Below are positions 53,091-63,016 of a DNA stretch of 64,000 nucleotides, one piece after another (positions within the stretch are counted from its first letter, which is position 1; each line of letters opens with the position of its first letter). The notes beneath the pieces were generated by a model, which was given only the letters and a program-made list of their open reading frames with translations, was not told the DNA's origin and searched no databases. The translations under genes and the position numbers were made by a program. This DNA comes from Methylobacterium mesophilicum SR1.6/6 (lineage in GTDB: Bacteria; Pseudomonadota; Alphaproteobacteria; Rhizobiales; Beijerinckiaceae): positions 5,475,447-5,539,446 of the forward strand of contig NZ_CP043538.1 of assembly GCF_000364445.2 (NCBI RefSeq), in the 5' to 3' direction.

Positions 53091-55343
53091 ATGATGCGCC
53101 AGTACGAGCTGGTCGAGCGGGTCAAGCGCTACAATCCGGTCGCCGACGAGGCGCTGCTCAACCGCGCCTACGTGTACGCCATGCAGGCGCACGGCACGCA
53201 GAAGCGCGCCTCGGGCGACCCGTTCTTCGCCCACCCCCTCGAGGTCGCGGCGATCCTCACCGACCTCCATCTCGACGACGCCACCATCGTGGCCGCGGTT
53301 CTGCACGACACCGTGGAGGACACCGAGGCGACGCTGGAGGAGATCCGTCGGCTGTTCGGGCCGGAGATCGGCGCGCTGGTCGATGGACTGACCAAGCTCA
53401 AGCGTCTCGACCTCGTTTCCAAGCAGGCGGCCCAGGGCGAGAATTTCCGCAAGCTGCTGCTCGCGGTGGCGGCGGACGTGCGGGTGCTGCTCGTCAAGCT
53501 CGCCGACCGCCTGCACAACATGCGCACCCTCCAGCACATGCGGGAGGATAAGCGCCACCGCATCGCGCAGGAGACGCTCGACATCTACGCGCCGCTGGCC
53601 GGCCGCATGGGCATGCAGGAGTTGCGCGAGGAGCTGGAGGATCTGGCCTTCCGCAACCTGGAGCCGGATGTCTACGCTACCATCACCCAGCGGTTGGAGC
53701 GGCTCACCGCCAAGTCCGAGAGCGTGGTCGAGACGATCGCGCAGGTGCTCACCGACAAGCTCGGCGCGCAGGGCATCACCGCGGAGGTGAGCGGCCGGCA
53801 GAAGCGCCCGTTCTCGATCTGGTCGAAGATGGAGCGGAAGTCCGTCGCCTTCGAGCAGCTCTCCGACATTTTCGGCTTCCGGGTCGTTGTCGACACCGTG
53901 CAGGGTTGCTACGCGGCGCTCGGCATCGTCCATACCAGCTGGCCGATGGTCCCGGGCCGCTACAAGGACTACATTTCGACGCCGAAGCAGAACGATTACC
54001 GCTCGATCCACACCACCGTGATCGGGCCGAAGAGCCAGCGCGTCGAGCTGCAGATCCGTACCCGCGCCATGGACGAGATCGCCGAGTACGGCATCGCCGC
54101 GCACGCGCAGTACAAGGAGCTCGGCATCGAGCTGACCCGGGAGCCGGCCCGCGGCGAGGGCAGCGTGCATCCGCGGCTGGCCGCCGAGAGCGGCGCCTAC
54201 CAGTGGCTGCGCCGGACCATCGAGCTGCTCGCCGAGGGCGACAGCCCTGAGGAGTTCCTGGAGCACACCAAGCTGGAGCTGTTCCAGGACCAGGTGTTCT
54301 GCTTCACCCCGAAGGGCCGGCTGATCGCGCTGCCGCGGGGCGCGACGCCGATCGACTTCGCCTACGCGGTCCATACGGACGTCGGCAACACCGCGGTGGG
54401 CGCCAAGATCAACGGCCGGATGGCGCCGCTGCTGCACGAACTCGCCAACGGCGACGAGGTGGAGATCAGCCGCTCGGATGGCGCCTCGCCGCCGGCCGCC
54501 TGGGAATCCCTGGTGGTGACCGGCAAGGCCCGGGCGGCGATCCGGCGGGCGACGCGGGCCGCCGTGCGCCGGCAATATGCCGGGCTCGGCCGCCAGATCC
54601 TCGACCGGGCCTTCGAGCGGGCGGCCAAGACCTTCTCGGAGGACAAGCTGCGGGGCGCCCTGCCGCGGCTCGCCCGCGCCAGCACCGAGGACGTGTTCGC
54701 CGCGGTCGGCCGCGGCGAGATGTTTTCCGGAGATGTTGTCCGCGCCGTCTACCCCGACCACCGCGACGAGCGCCGGCCGTCACCGTCGCCGGGAGCGGCC
54801 GGGGGCGCGGGCCGGCTCGTGCGCTCGTCCGACCAGACGATGCGCCTGACATTTCCGGGTGCCGAGGGCGGTGCGGACGAGAACCGGAGCGACGCGATCC
54901 CCATCCGCGGCCTCGCGGGCGACCTGCCGGTGACCTTTGCGCCGAACGGGGGCGCGGTACCGGGCGACCGGATCGTCGGCATCCTGACCCCGGGGGTCGG
55001 CGTCACCGTCTACCCGATCCAGTCGGCGGCGCTCGCCGCCTTCGACAACGAGCCGGAGCGCTGGCTCGACGTCCGCTGGGACACGGAGGCGCTCAGCGGC
55101 GAGCGGTTTCCCGCCCGGCTCGCGCTCAAGTCGATCAATGAGCCGGGGGTGTTCGCTCAGATCGCTCAGGTGATCGCCGACCACGACGGCAACATCGACA
55201 ACATCTCGATGAAGCGGCGCACCCAGGACTTCACCGACATCACCATCGACCTCTCGGTCTGGGACCTTCAGCACCTGAACGCGATCATCGCCGAACTGCG
55301 CGGCAAGCGCCCGGTGAACAGCGTCGAGCGGGTAAACGGCTGA
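53091..55343 (+). CDS. rsh: Bifunctional (p)ppGpp synthetase/hydrolase (Rsh)
   Basis: A 750-residue stringent-response enzyme from the ATG at 53091; a GTG at 52911 would add 60 low-complexity residues and lies 10 bases after rpoZ. The HD hydrolase domain has FFAHPLEVAA and LHDTVEDTEA. The synthetase domain has the SIWSKMERKS block and RYKDYISTPKQNDYRS; the RxKD form marks bifunctional members rather than synthetase-only RelA. TGS (VFCFTPKGRLIALPRGATP) and C-terminal ACT (SINEPGVFAQIAQVIADH) domains follow. It controls ppGpp in response to starvation. Confidence 0.95.
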   Translation: MMRQYELVERVKRYNPVADEALLNRAYVYAMQAHGTQKRASGDPFFAHPLEVAAILTDLHLDDATIVAAVLHDTVEDTEATLEEIRRLFGPEIGALVDGLTKLKRLDLVSKQAAQGENFRKLLLAVAADVRVLLVKLADRLHNMRTLQHMREDKRHRIAQETLDIYAPLAGRMGMQELREELEDLAFRNLEPDVYATITQRLERLTAKSESVVETIAQVLTDKLGAQGITAEVSGRQKRPFSIWSKMERKSVAFEQLSDIFGFRVVVDTVQGCYAALGIVHTSWPMVPGRYKDYISTPKQNDYRSIHTTVIGPKSQRVELQIRTRAMDEIAEYGIAAHAQYKELGIELTREPARGEGSVHPRLAAESGAYQWLRRTIELLAEGDSPEEFLEHTKLELFQDQVFCFTPKGRLIALPRGATPIDFAYAVHTDVGNTAVGAKINGRMAPLLHELANGDEVEISRSDGASPPAAWESLVVTGKARAAIRRATRAAVRRQYAGLGRQILDRAFERAAKTFSEDKLRGALPRLARASTEDVFAAVGRGEMFSGDVVRAVYPDHRDERRPSPSPGAAGGAGRLVRSSDQTMRLTFPGAEGGADENRSDAIPIRGLAGDLPVTFAPNGGAVPGDRIVGILTPGVGVTVYPIQSAALAAFDNEPERWLDVRWDTEALSGERFPARLALKSINEPGVFAQIAQVIADHDGNIDNISMKRRTQDFTDITIDLSVWDLQHLNAIIAELRGKRPVNSVERVNG

Positions 55344-55691
55344 GCCTGCCCGCCGGGGGACAGACCTGAGATTGCGTCGATTATCTTCGGCAAATCTTCC
55401 CAGCTACAGTGAAAGCCAAACCGTATCGGTCCCTTCCGGTCACCAACCCGACGGGAGACGATCTTAAGGGCGGGAAATCTTCGGATCTGCTTGACAAGAC
55501 GGCGTTTGGAACGAATGGTTCGTCCGACTGGGCGGCGGTCATACGGAAGAAGACCGGGCTATTGCGCCCGGGATTGCAGACTATAGCGACGCCTCCTGGC
55601 GGCCCCGGTCCCGGCCTTCCACGCCGGACGAGGCCAGGCCGTTTCATCTAGCGATTTCCCGTCACCCTTCTTTTCAGGATTCGAACTATCC
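55344..55691. other. Intergenic region upstream of the NYN gene
   Basis: 348 bp, less GC-rich than its surroundings. TTGACA occurs at about 55490 but without a good -10 at 17 bases. A 243-bp frame at 55409-55651 has no ribosome site or domain and is not called. Confidence 0.4.
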
Positions 55692-56333
55692 ATGACTGCG
55701 ATGCAGCGCAGCGCCATCTTTATTGATGGCGCAAACCTCTATGCCACGACCAAAGCCCTGGGCTTCGACATCGACTACAAAAAATTGCTGAAGGAATTTC
55801 AGTCGCGTGAGAACCTTCTCCGCGCTTTCTACTATACTGCCATGATAGAGGATCAGGAATATTCCTCCATCCGTCCCTTGATCGATTGGCTCGACTACAA
55901 CGGCTACCGCGTCGTGACCAAGCCCGTGAAGGAGTTCACGGACTCGATGGGACGTCGGAAGTACAAGGGCAATATGGATATCGAGCTGGCGATCGACGCC
56001 CTCGAACTCGCCGCCCATATCGATCATATGATCCTGTTCTCGGGCGACGGCGACTTCCGCTCGCTGGTCGAGGCCATGCAGCGGCGCGGGGTCAAGGTCA
56101 CGGTGATTTCCACCATCCAGACCCAGCCGGCGATGATCTCCGACGACTTGCGGCGACAGGCGGACGAGTTCGTCGACCTCGCGAGCCTCGCGAGCCGGAT
56201 CGGGCGAGAGCCCGGCGAGCGCCCGGCCCGGACGACGGCCGACTCGCCGAGCCGCTACCGTGGCGAGGGCCGGGCGAACCCGAGCCTGGAGAACCGCTAC
56301 GGCATCCGCCAGCCGGAGGACGGAGAGGACTAG
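55692..56333 (+). CDS. NYN-domain (LabA/DUF88) protein, predicted nuclease
   Basis: 213 residues. A PIN-like NYN fold with acidic residues in IFIDGANLY, KGNMDIELAIDAL and LFSGDGDFRSLVEAM (four conserved Asp), expected to bind metal and cut RNA. The last 45 residues are basic and disordered. The start may be 55692 or the ATG three codons later. Function in this group is unknown; bacterial relatives range from RNA processing to circadian regulation in cyanobacteria. Confidence 0.9.
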   Translation: MTAMQRSAIFIDGANLYATTKALGFDIDYKKLLKEFQSRENLLRAFYYTAMIEDQEYSSIRPLIDWLDYNGYRVVTKPVKEFTDSMGRRKYKGNMDIELAIDALELAAHIDHMILFSGDGDFRSLVEAMQRRGVKVTVISTIQTQPAMISDDLRRQADEFVDLASLASRIGREPGERPARTTADSPSRYRGEGRANPSLENRYGIRQPEDGED

Positions 56334-56337
56334 CGCC

Positions 56338-56907
56338 TCAGGCGCCTGCGCCGTCGAGCCAGTCGAGGACCTGCCGTGCGCTCCGGTCCGGCGGGAAGAC
56401 CGGATAGAACAGCTGGCTGACCACGCCGTCATCGATCACCAGGGTGAGGCGGCGGAGCAGCACATGCCCGCCGGCCTCGAACACCGGCAGGTGTGCCGCC
56501 ATCGTGAAGGCGCGATGCGGATCGGCGAGCAGCGGGAACGGCAATCGCAGCCGCTCGGCGGCCTCGCGCTGGTAGGCGCTCGGCTGGGTCGAGAGGCCGA
56601 AGACGTGGTCGACGCCCCGCGCCGTCAGCTCGGTGTGGTGGTCGCGGAAATCGCAGGCCTGCGGCGTGCAGCCCCGGGCTCCGGGAATCGCGTCCCAGTC
56701 GGGTGTGAGGCTCGGCTTCCCCGGCTCGCCGGTGCGGGGATAGGCGTAGGCCACGGTGCGGCCGGGAAGCCGCGCCAGCGAGACGGTGCGGCCATCCGTG
56801 GCCGTGAGCGCCACGTCGGGCAGCCGCATCCCGCGCAGATGATCGGCCGCGCCGTCATCCACAGGGCTCGGGAGGTCGTCGGGCAGGGAGTCGGGGTTGG
56901 ACTGCAT
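56338..56907 (-). CDS. Peroxiredoxin (thioredoxin-fold, BCP-like)
   Basis: 189 residues from the ATG at 56907 (GGAG six bases before). The peroxidatic Cys80 and candidate resolving Cys85 are in GARGCTPQACDFRD. This group has about 17 extra residues between the YPRTG strand and that motif compared with Bcp. It reduces peroxides with thiol donors. It is convergent with the NYN gene, with a 4-base gap. Confidence 0.88.
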   Translation of the reverse strand: MQSNPDSLPDDLPSPVDDGAADHLRGMRLPDVALTATDGRTVSLARLPGRTVAYAYPRTGEPGKPSLTPDWDAIPGARGCTPQACDFRDHHTELTARGVDHVFGLSTQPSAYQREAAERLRLPFPLLADPHRAFTMAAHLPVFEAGGHVLLRRLTLVIDDGVVSQLFYPVFPPDRSARQVLDWLDGAGA

Positions 56908-57139
56908 CGATCGCTCCGCATATCGCAAGCTCGGAACGCCGCACCGGCGGAGCCGTGACCATGAGATATCGCGCGATCACGGCCAAAGCGATCCTGTCGC
57001 CACCGGACGACTTCGGCAGCCCCGTCCTTGCGAGCCCGGCGGCAGCCATCCGGCTGCACCGGGCTCGCCGTCATGTCGCCCTCAGTCGCGCCGCACGCGA
57101 TGACGGGACGGGGCTGCCCGCGCGCGGCGGCCGCTCCGC

Positions 57140-57613
57140 CTACCCCCGGTCCCGCAACAGCCGCGCCCGGTCGCGCTGCCAGTCGCGCTCCTTCACGGCC
57201 TCGCGCTTGTCGTGGGCCTGCTTGCCCTTGCCGAGACCCAACTCGACCTTCGCGCGGCCTCGGTCGTTGAAGTAGATCTTCAGCGGCACCACCGTGTAGC
57301 CCTGGCGCTGCGTCGCGCCGATCAGCTTGTCGATCTGGCGGCGGTGCAGCAGCAGCCGGCGCGGCCGCTTCGTGTCGTGGTTGAAGCGATTCGCTTCCAG
57401 ATATTCCGGGATGTAGGCGTTGAACAGCATCAGGTCATTGCCGGAGGGGCCGGCATAGGCCTCGCCGATCGTCGCCTTGCCGCCGCGCAGGGATTTCACC
57501 TCGGTGCCGGTCAGCGCGATGCCGGCCTCGAGCGTGTCCTCGATGGCATAGTGGAAGCGCGCCGCGCGGTTGTCCGCGACGACGCGCCGGCCGGGCTCCG
57601 GCTTCGGGGCCAT
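57140..57613 (-). CDS. smpB: SsrA-binding protein
   Basis: A 157-residue tmRNA partner for rescuing stalled ribosomes. Key blocks: [49 protein letters not shown], and the C-terminal basic helix [20 protein letters not shown] that enters the mRNA channel. GAGAGGA precedes the ATG at 57613. It lies 10 bases after dapA. Confidence 0.97.
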   Translation of the reverse strand: MAPKPEPGRRVVADNRAARFHYAIEDTLEAGIALTGTEVKSLRGGKATIGEAYAGPSGNDLMLFNAYIPEYLEANRFNHDTKRPRRLLLHRRQIDKLIGATQRQGYTVVPLKIYFNDRGRAKVELGLGKGKQAHDKREAVKERDWQRDRARLLRDRG

Positions 57614-57623
57614 GCGGATCCTC

Positions 57624-58523
57624 TCAGTCGACCAGGAGCCCGGCGTGCCGCAGGGCGTCATCCACGATGCGCTTCGTGGGCGCGCTCACCGGCACCAGCG
57701 GAAGGCGCAGGTCCGCACCCATGTGACCGAGCCGGGACAGCGCATACTTCACCGGCGCCGGGTTGGCCTCGGCGAACAGCCCGCTCTGGAGCGGGTACAG
57801 CTTGTCCTGCAGGGTCAGCGCCTTCGCGTAATCACCCGACAGCGACGCCTCCTGCAGGTCCGCGCAGAGGCGGGGCGCAACGTTCGCCACCACCGAGATG
57901 CAGCCGTGGCCGCCCTGGGCGTTGTACCCCAGCGCCGTCGCATCTTCGCCCGAAAGCTGGAGGAAGCTCGCCCCCATGGCCTGACGCTGCTGGCTGACGC
58001 GGTCGATCTTGGCGGTCGCGTCCTTCACGCCGGCGATGTTCTTCAGTTCGAAGAGCCGGGCCATCGTCTCGACGCTCATGTCGATGACGGAGCGCGGCGG
58101 GATGTTGTAGATGATGATCGGAATGCCGACCGCATCGTTCACGGCCTTGAAGTGGGCATAGAGCCCCTCTTGCGTCGGCTTGTTGTAGTAGGGCGTCACC
58201 ACCAGGACGGCGTCGGCGCCCGCGCGCTCGGCGTGCTGCGCCCGCTCGACCGCCTCGGCGGTGGAGTTGGAGCCCGCCCCCGCCACGACCGGCACCCGTC
58301 CACCCGCCTCGTCGATGCAGGCCTCGACCACGCGGTCGTGCTCCGAGTGAGTGAGGGTCGGGCTCTCCCCCGTGGTGCCGGTGGGCACAAGGCCGTGGCT
58401 GCCCTGCTCGATCTGCCAGCGCACGAATTTCCGGAACGCGGCCTCGTCGAAGGCGCCGTCGCGGAACGGCGTCACAAGCGCGGTGAGCGAGCCCCGCAGG
58501 CGGCTCCCGGTCATCTCGGTCAT
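57624..58523 (-). CDS. dapA: 4-hydroxy-tetrahydrodipicolinate synthase
   Basis: A 300-residue class I aldolase condensing pyruvate and L-aspartate semialdehyde in lysine and peptidoglycan synthesis. Schiff-base Lys167 is in [10 protein letters not shown], Tyr139 and Arg144 in YNIPPRSV, and the Thr pair in GTTGES. Starts are possible at 58523 or 58514. The slt gene is divergent and smpB follows, the usual order in Rhizobiales. Confidence 0.95.
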   Translation of the reverse strand: MTEMTGSRLRGSLTALVTPFRDGAFDEAAFRKFVRWQIEQGSHGLVPTGTTGESPTLTHSEHDRVVEACIDEAGGRVPVVAGAGSNSTAEAVERAQHAERAGADAVLVVTPYYNKPTQEGLYAHFKAVNDAVGIPIIIYNIPPRSVIDMSVETMARLFELKNIAGVKDATAKIDRVSQQRQAMGASFLQLSGEDATALGYNAQGGHGCISVVANVAPRLCADLQEASLSGDYAKALTLQDKLYPLQSGLFAEANPAPVKYALSRLGHMGADLRLPLVPVSAPTKRIVDDALRHAGLLVD

Positions 58524-58702
58524 CTCAGGCGTCCCAACGGATCTCGACGTCGCGCGTGCCGCACGGCTCACGGGCGCGGACGGGCAGACATAGGCGGTCG
58601 CGCCACGCCGCGCAAACAGATCGTGGCGTCGGTTAACGCGATCTTAATGGTCGCCGCCTCAACCTCGGCCTTTCCCGCTCCGGTGATCAGTAGGGGGGAA
58701 TC

Positions 58703-61036
58703 GTGATCGGATCCGCGGCCCCGTATCCGGCCTCGAGGCGCACGTCCCTCACTGCCGCCGCGCTCATCGCCACCGTCGGCGTCGCGCTGGCCGGCCCGGT
58801 CGGCCCGGACGTGCCTACGGCGACGCCGCCGGCCACGCAGCCGACACCGCCCGCGAGCGACGACGCCCTGTCCACCGCGCAGGTCCGGGGGGCGCAGGCC
58901 GAGAAAGCCGCCGACGCGGTCGCGGCCGACGCCCTGAAGCTTGATCCGGTCCATGCCTCCGGCGGTGACGACAAGGGTGAGGAACCCGCCCGCACGCTGC
59001 CGGCCGCGGCCTCGGCCTACGCCTCCGCGGATCCCGACGCCCCCGTGGCCTTCCCGCTGCCGGATGCCGCCGTCACCCCGGCGGCTCCGGTGCCGGAGGT
59101 GCCCGATCCGGCGCGCCCGACGATCTCCGGCGACACCGACCCGACGCTGTTGCGCGGCGCCATCGACCTTTATCGCAAGGGCCGGGTCGCCGACGGCGAC
59201 CGGATGCGCGACGGCTTCACCGATCCGGCCGCGAAGGCGCTGCTCGAATGGGTGGCGATCCGCGCGGGCGCCGGCATCGGCTTCGCCCGAACCGTCGCCT
59301 TCGCCCGGGCCAACCCGGACTGGCCGGCCGGCCCGCTGCTGCGTCGCCGGGCCGAGGAGGCGCTGCTCTCCGAGCGAAAATCCCCCGCGACGGTACGGGC
59401 GTTCTTCGCCACGGCGAAGCCCTCGAGCGCGCCGGGCAAGTTCGCCCTTGCCCTGGCGCTGCGCGCCGAGGGCTACGAGGCGGACGCCGCCGATATGGTC
59501 CGCGACCTCTGGCGCGGCGAGAACTTCGGGCGGAGCCTCGAAGCCAAGGTTCTCGACGCCTTCCCGGAGGTGCTCACCCGGGTCGATCACCGCTACCGAA
59601 TGGAGCGGGCGCTCCTGAAGGACGACTGGGAGAGCGCCGGCCGGGCCGCCGGCTACGCGGGGGGTGGCTATGCCAGCCTCGTACGCGCCCGGCGGGCCGT
59701 GGAGGACAAGTCTTCGGGCGCCGCCGCCGCTCTGGCCGCGGTGCCGCCGTCCCTGCGGGGGGACGCCTCCTACATCTTCTCCCGGGCGCAATATTTTCGC
59801 CGGGCCGACAAGCCCGAGGCGGCCGCCGCCGTGCTGGCCACGGCGCCAAGCAACCCGGACGTGCTGGTCGACGGCGACGAGTGGTGGATCGAGCGCCGGA
59901 TCGTGGCGCGCAAGCTCCTCGACCTCGGCGATGCGAAGACCGCCTACGCGGTGGCCAGCGCCCCGGCGGCGCGCACTCCGGAGAAGCGGATCGAGGCCGA
60001 GTTCCACGCCGGCTGGATCGCGCTCCGCTTCGTCAACGACCCGGCACGCGCCGCGCAGCACTTCGCGCAGGTCGTGGCGATTGCCGAGAGTCCGATCTCG
60101 GTGGCGCGGGCCGCCTACTGGCAGGGCCGCGCGGCCGAGGCTCTGAGCCAGACCGAGGAGGCGAAGCGCTTTTACGAGCGGGCAGCCCTCCAGCCGATCG
60201 CCTATTACGGGCAGGTGGCCCGCGCGCGGCTCGGCCAGACCAGCTTGCCCCTGCGGGCGCCCGCGGATCTCGAAGGGCCCGAGCGTCAGGCCTTCGACGG
60301 CCGGCTCTACATCCGCGCGCTGCGCCTGCTGGGCGAGGCGGGGATCAAGGAACTGGCCCTGCCGCTCTATATCGACGCCGCTCGGGAGCTCTCCGACCCC
60401 CGCGAGATCCAGGCGCTCGGCGACCTCGCCACCGATATGAAGGATGCCCGCGCCCTGGTGGCAATCGGCAAGCTGGCGGTTCAGCGGGGCCTGCCGCTGG
60501 ACGCCCACGCCTATCCGACGATCGGGATCCCCACCTACGAGACCTTCACGGCGGTGCCGCAGGTGGAGCGGGCCATGGTCTACGCCATCGCCCGGCAGGA
60601 GAGCCAGTTCGACCCGCGGGCGCAATCGGGCGTCGGCGCCAGGGGGCTGATGCAGATGATGCCGGCGACCGCCCAACGCACCGCCCGCCGGGTCTCGGCC
60701 GCGTTCGACGTCGACCGCCTGACCAGCGACCCCGCCTACTGCGCCAAGCTCGGCCAAGCCCATCTCGGCGAGCTGATGGAGGATTGGCGCGGCTCCTACG
60801 TGCTGGCCTTCGCGTCGTACAACGCAGGGGGCGGCAACGTGAAGAAGTGGATCGACGCCTACGGCGATCCGCGCAAGGGCGACGTCGACGTGATCGACTG
60901 GGTCGAGCGCATCCCCTTCACGGAGACGCGCAACTACGTGCAGCGGGTGATGGAGAACCTTCAAGTCTACCGCTCCCGGCTCGACAGCCGCAGCGCCCTT
61001 CTGATCGACGGCGACCTCCACCGCGGGGCGCGGTAG
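58703..61036 (+). CDS. Soluble lytic murein transglycosylase (Slt70-like)
   Basis: 777 residues. GTG start after AGGGGGGAA. A signal sequence near the N-terminus (LTAAALIATVGVALA), a Pro/Thr linker, an alpha-superhelical U/L domain (about 130-590), then the Slt catalytic domain with Glu in ARQESQFDPRAQSGVGARGLMQMMPATA and SYNAGGGNVKKW. It cleaves glycan strands in the periplasm to 1,6-anhydro products. It is divergent from dapA. Confidence 0.95.
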   Translation: MIGSAAPYPASRRTSLTAAALIATVGVALAGPVGPDVPTATPPATQPTPPASDDALSTAQVRGAQAEKAADAVAADALKLDPVHASGGDDKGEEPARTLPAAASAYASADPDAPVAFPLPDAAVTPAAPVPEVPDPARPTISGDTDPTLLRGAIDLYRKGRVADGDRMRDGFTDPAAKALLEWVAIRAGAGIGFARTVAFARANPDWPAGPLLRRRAEEALLSERKSPATVRAFFATAKPSSAPGKFALALALRAEGYEADAADMVRDLWRGENFGRSLEAKVLDAFPEVLTRVDHRYRMERALLKDDWESAGRAAGYAGGGYASLVRARRAVEDKSSGAAAALAAVPPSLRGDASYIFSRAQYFRRADKPEAAAAVLATAPSNPDVLVDGDEWWIERRIVARKLLDLGDAKTAYAVASAPAARTPEKRIEAEFHAGWIALRFVNDPARAAQHFAQVVAIAESPISVARAAYWQGRAAEALSQTEEAKRFYERAALQPIAYYGQVARARLGQTSLPLRAPADLEGPERQAFDGRLYIRALRLLGEAGIKELALPLYIDAARELSDPREIQALGDLATDMKDARALVAIGKLAVQRGLPLDAHAYPTIGIPTYETFTAVPQVERAMVYAIARQESQFDPRAQSGVGARGLMQMMPATAQRTARRVSAAFDVDRLTSDPAYCAKLGQAHLGELMEDWRGSYVLAFASYNAGGGNVKKWIDAYGDPRKGDVDVIDWVERIPFTETRNYVQRVMENLQVYRSRLDSRSALLIDGDLHRGAR

Positions 61037-61537
61037 GGCCCACGGACCATCGTCCTGGCCTGATGGCCTTCGAAGGTGATCGTCGTTACTGACGCAACAG
61101 GCTCGACGCGCTTGCAACACGCCCGGAGGAGCCGGGGCGGCTGTACCCCGGGCGGGACGACGCCGGATGTCGCCCTTTCGGGAGACCGCGACCGGTTCGA
61201 ACAGGCCACGCAGCGTCTGGAACACCGAGCGCCGCTATCCCCCGGCCTACGGCGAAAGGCGCGTGACGCACGCCGCATTGAGCCGGCGGACGGCCATCTG
61301 TGCCTGGACCGTACACCGGTAATCCCACTCAGCCAGATCGACAGTGATCGACACGCGATCCGGCTGAAATCTTATAGCCCGTACTTAATATTAACTCGCA
61401 TCGCCGACGATTGTCCGCTTGACAACTATCTGTCGGTCAGATTGAAACACCATCTATTATCATGGCACATAAGCCATCGGGTGCGATCCACCCATAACGC
61501 TTGCGGCTTCAAGAATCTCGAACGGAAGGCTGGGGCA
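61037..61537. other. AT-rich promoter region before the exosortase-like cassette
   Basis: 501 bp with no gene. From about 61340 to 61500 it is clearly less GC-rich (for example CTTAATATTAACTCG), with TTGACA at 61419-61424. No good -10 at the right distance was found. It separates slt from the cassette. Confidence 0.45.
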
Positions 61538-62116
61538 GTGGGCAATCTCAGATCTGCGCCCGTATTGCTCGGGGTGACGTTGGCGATGGCCAATGTCGTT
61601 CCGGCCCGGCCGCAAAGTATCTCCTTCCGTGCAGATACGGGATTTTTTCCGGTCCATTCCGGTATTGTCGAAGGAGCGCCACCACGGCTCTCCTTCGTCC
61701 CATCCGTCTCTGGGCCCCCTACAGTCACTGACGCCTATTCGGGCGCTCACCCGTTTCGCATCAACGTTGCGACCACGGCGGCTCAGACCGTCCTCACTGG
61801 ATTGACGTTCAGGCGGGGGAACGGCGGTGCCGATACCTCCAGACCGTCCGCAACTCTGATGGACGCTGCCTCCAGCCAAGCAAGCCTCAACCTGAGCGCC
61901 GGCTCATACGCGGTGACCAGCAGCGTGGCGGCGACTTCCTACGGCGGTGATGGCGCTGTCGCCGAATTGGTCTCGTCGATCACCGCGTCCAGCAGTAGCG
62001 GTTTGGGCGGCCCCCACGCGCTCGCGGTCAACGCGCTCCTCGGCTTCCCCATGCCCATGGGCACCTCGGCGTTCCTGCTCTGCAGGCACGTCGGCCGCCC
62101 GGTCGCTGTCGCCTGA
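61538..62116 (+). CDS. Secreted Ser/Thr/Ala-rich protein, first gene of the exosortase-like cassette
   Basis: 192 residues from the GTG at 61538 (GGAAGG about ten bases before). A signal region (MGNLRSAPVLLGVTLAMANVVPA) is followed by polar sequence rich in Ser, Thr, Ala and Gly (SLNLSAGSYAVTSSVAATSYGG), one cysteine, and a C-terminal hydrophobic stretch NALLGFPMPMGTSAFLLC before RHVGRPVAVA. A sorting enzyme's target often has a motif, a hydrophobic helix and basic residues at the end; this end is similar in layout but shows no PEP-CTERM. The next gene starts ten bases later. No family is recognised. Confidence 0.62.
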   Translation: MGNLRSAPVLLGVTLAMANVVPARPQSISFRADTGFFPVHSGIVEGAPPRLSFVPSVSGPPTVTDAYSGAHPFRINVATTAAQTVLTGLTFRRGNGGADTSRPSATLMDAASSQASLNLSAGSYAVTSSVAATSYGGDGAVAELVSSITASSSSGLGGPHALAVNALLGFPMPMGTSAFLLCRHVGRPVAVA

Positions 62117-62125
62117 GGTCTCGCC

Positions 62126-63016
62126 ATGGCCCGCTCCGTCGCGCGGCGCGGGAGAGGACTGCGCGCCACGATCGCGCTGCTCATCCCGCGCAACCTACCC
62201 ATTCACGCCGCCAGCTGGATCCTGCTGGTTTTCTCCTGCGGCACGGCGATCTCCGCCGCGCTACAGCGGATGTTGCTGGAACCCGATCCCGGCGCCCAGC
62301 GGCTGATCGAGCTCGACCTCGGTGAGCTGTTCGCCACCGCCGCCGTAATCGCGCTCATCCTCACCGCGCCGCGCTCGAGACCGGCCCTGACACCGGTCGA
62401 TCTCGCCATCCTGGCGGTGTCCGCCCTGGCCTGGACACTCCCCGAGGCGCATGCGGTCTACGCCGGCATGACGCTGGCCGCGGCATGGCTCATCACGCAG
62501 CGGTCCCGCGACCGCCTGATGACCGATGTCGCCCAGATCTGGCTGGCCCTGTCCCTCTGCGAGTTGTGGAGCAAACTCGCCTTCAAGCTATTTTACCACG
62601 CCATCGAGCCGTTCGAGGTCGCCGTCATGGCCTGGATCGGGCGTCTGGCCTTTCCCAACCTGCACGCGACGGGCGTGTACCTCAGCACCCGTCCTGACTG
62701 GACGATCGTCATGCTGGAGGGCTGCTCGGCCTTCCACAACCTGTCGCTGGCCGCCCTGATCTGGCTGTGCGTGCTCAAGATCGCCGGACGACGGGCGGAT
62801 CCGGGCGCGTTCGGAGCCCTCGCGGTGAGTGCCGTCCTGGTCGTAGCGATCAATATTGCCCGGATCCTGGCCATGCTGCCGTCGCCCGTGGCCTATCACT
62901 ATTGGCACGATGGGACCGGTTCGGTCCTCGTCGCACTCGCGTCGGCGGCCGCCTCGGTCCTGCCGATCGTCCTGCAGCTCGAGAGAACGCCGTGTCCAGC
63001 CACTCCGCGCGCCTGA
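62126..63016 (+). CDS. Exosortase/archaeosortase-like membrane transpeptidase
   Basis: 296 residues with about eight hydrophobic helices. The three catalytic signatures of exosortases are in order: Cys200 in EGCSAFHNLSLAAL, Arg246 in INIARILAM, and His261 in YWHDGTGSV, each at a membrane boundary. Exosortases recognise C-terminal PEP-CTERM-like tripartite signals and cut or transfer the protein. Overall similarity to named types could not be judged here. No PEP-CTERM protein lies within the window. It overlaps the following gene by 25 bases. Confidence 0.8.
   Translation: MARSVARRGRGLRATIALLIPRNLPIHAASWILLVFSCGTAISAALQRMLLEPDPGAQRLIELDLGELFATAAVIALILTAPRSRPALTPVDLAILAVSALAWTLPEAHAVYAGMTLAAAWLITQRSRDRLMTDVAQIWLALSLCELWSKLAFKLFYHAIEPFEVAVMAWIGRLAFPNLHATGVYLSTRPDWTIVMLEGCSAFHNLSLAALIWLCVLKIAGRRADPGAFGALAVSAVLVVAINIARILAMLPSPVAYHYWHDGTGSVLVALASAAASVLPIVLQLERTPCPATPRA

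Noticed and set aside
52902..54761. Long minus-strand frame opposite rsh
   Set aside because: Antisense to clear HD and synthetase domains, no start site.
55409..55651. 80-codon frame before the NYN gene
   Set aside because: No ribosome site, no domain; a promoter region is more likely.
58568..61225. Long minus-strand frame opposite the lytic transglycosylase
   Set aside because: It runs against a clear Slt gene and has no motif.
61170..61230. tRNA-like GGTTCGAAC motif
   Set aside because: No T-stem pairing and no other arms of a tRNA around it.
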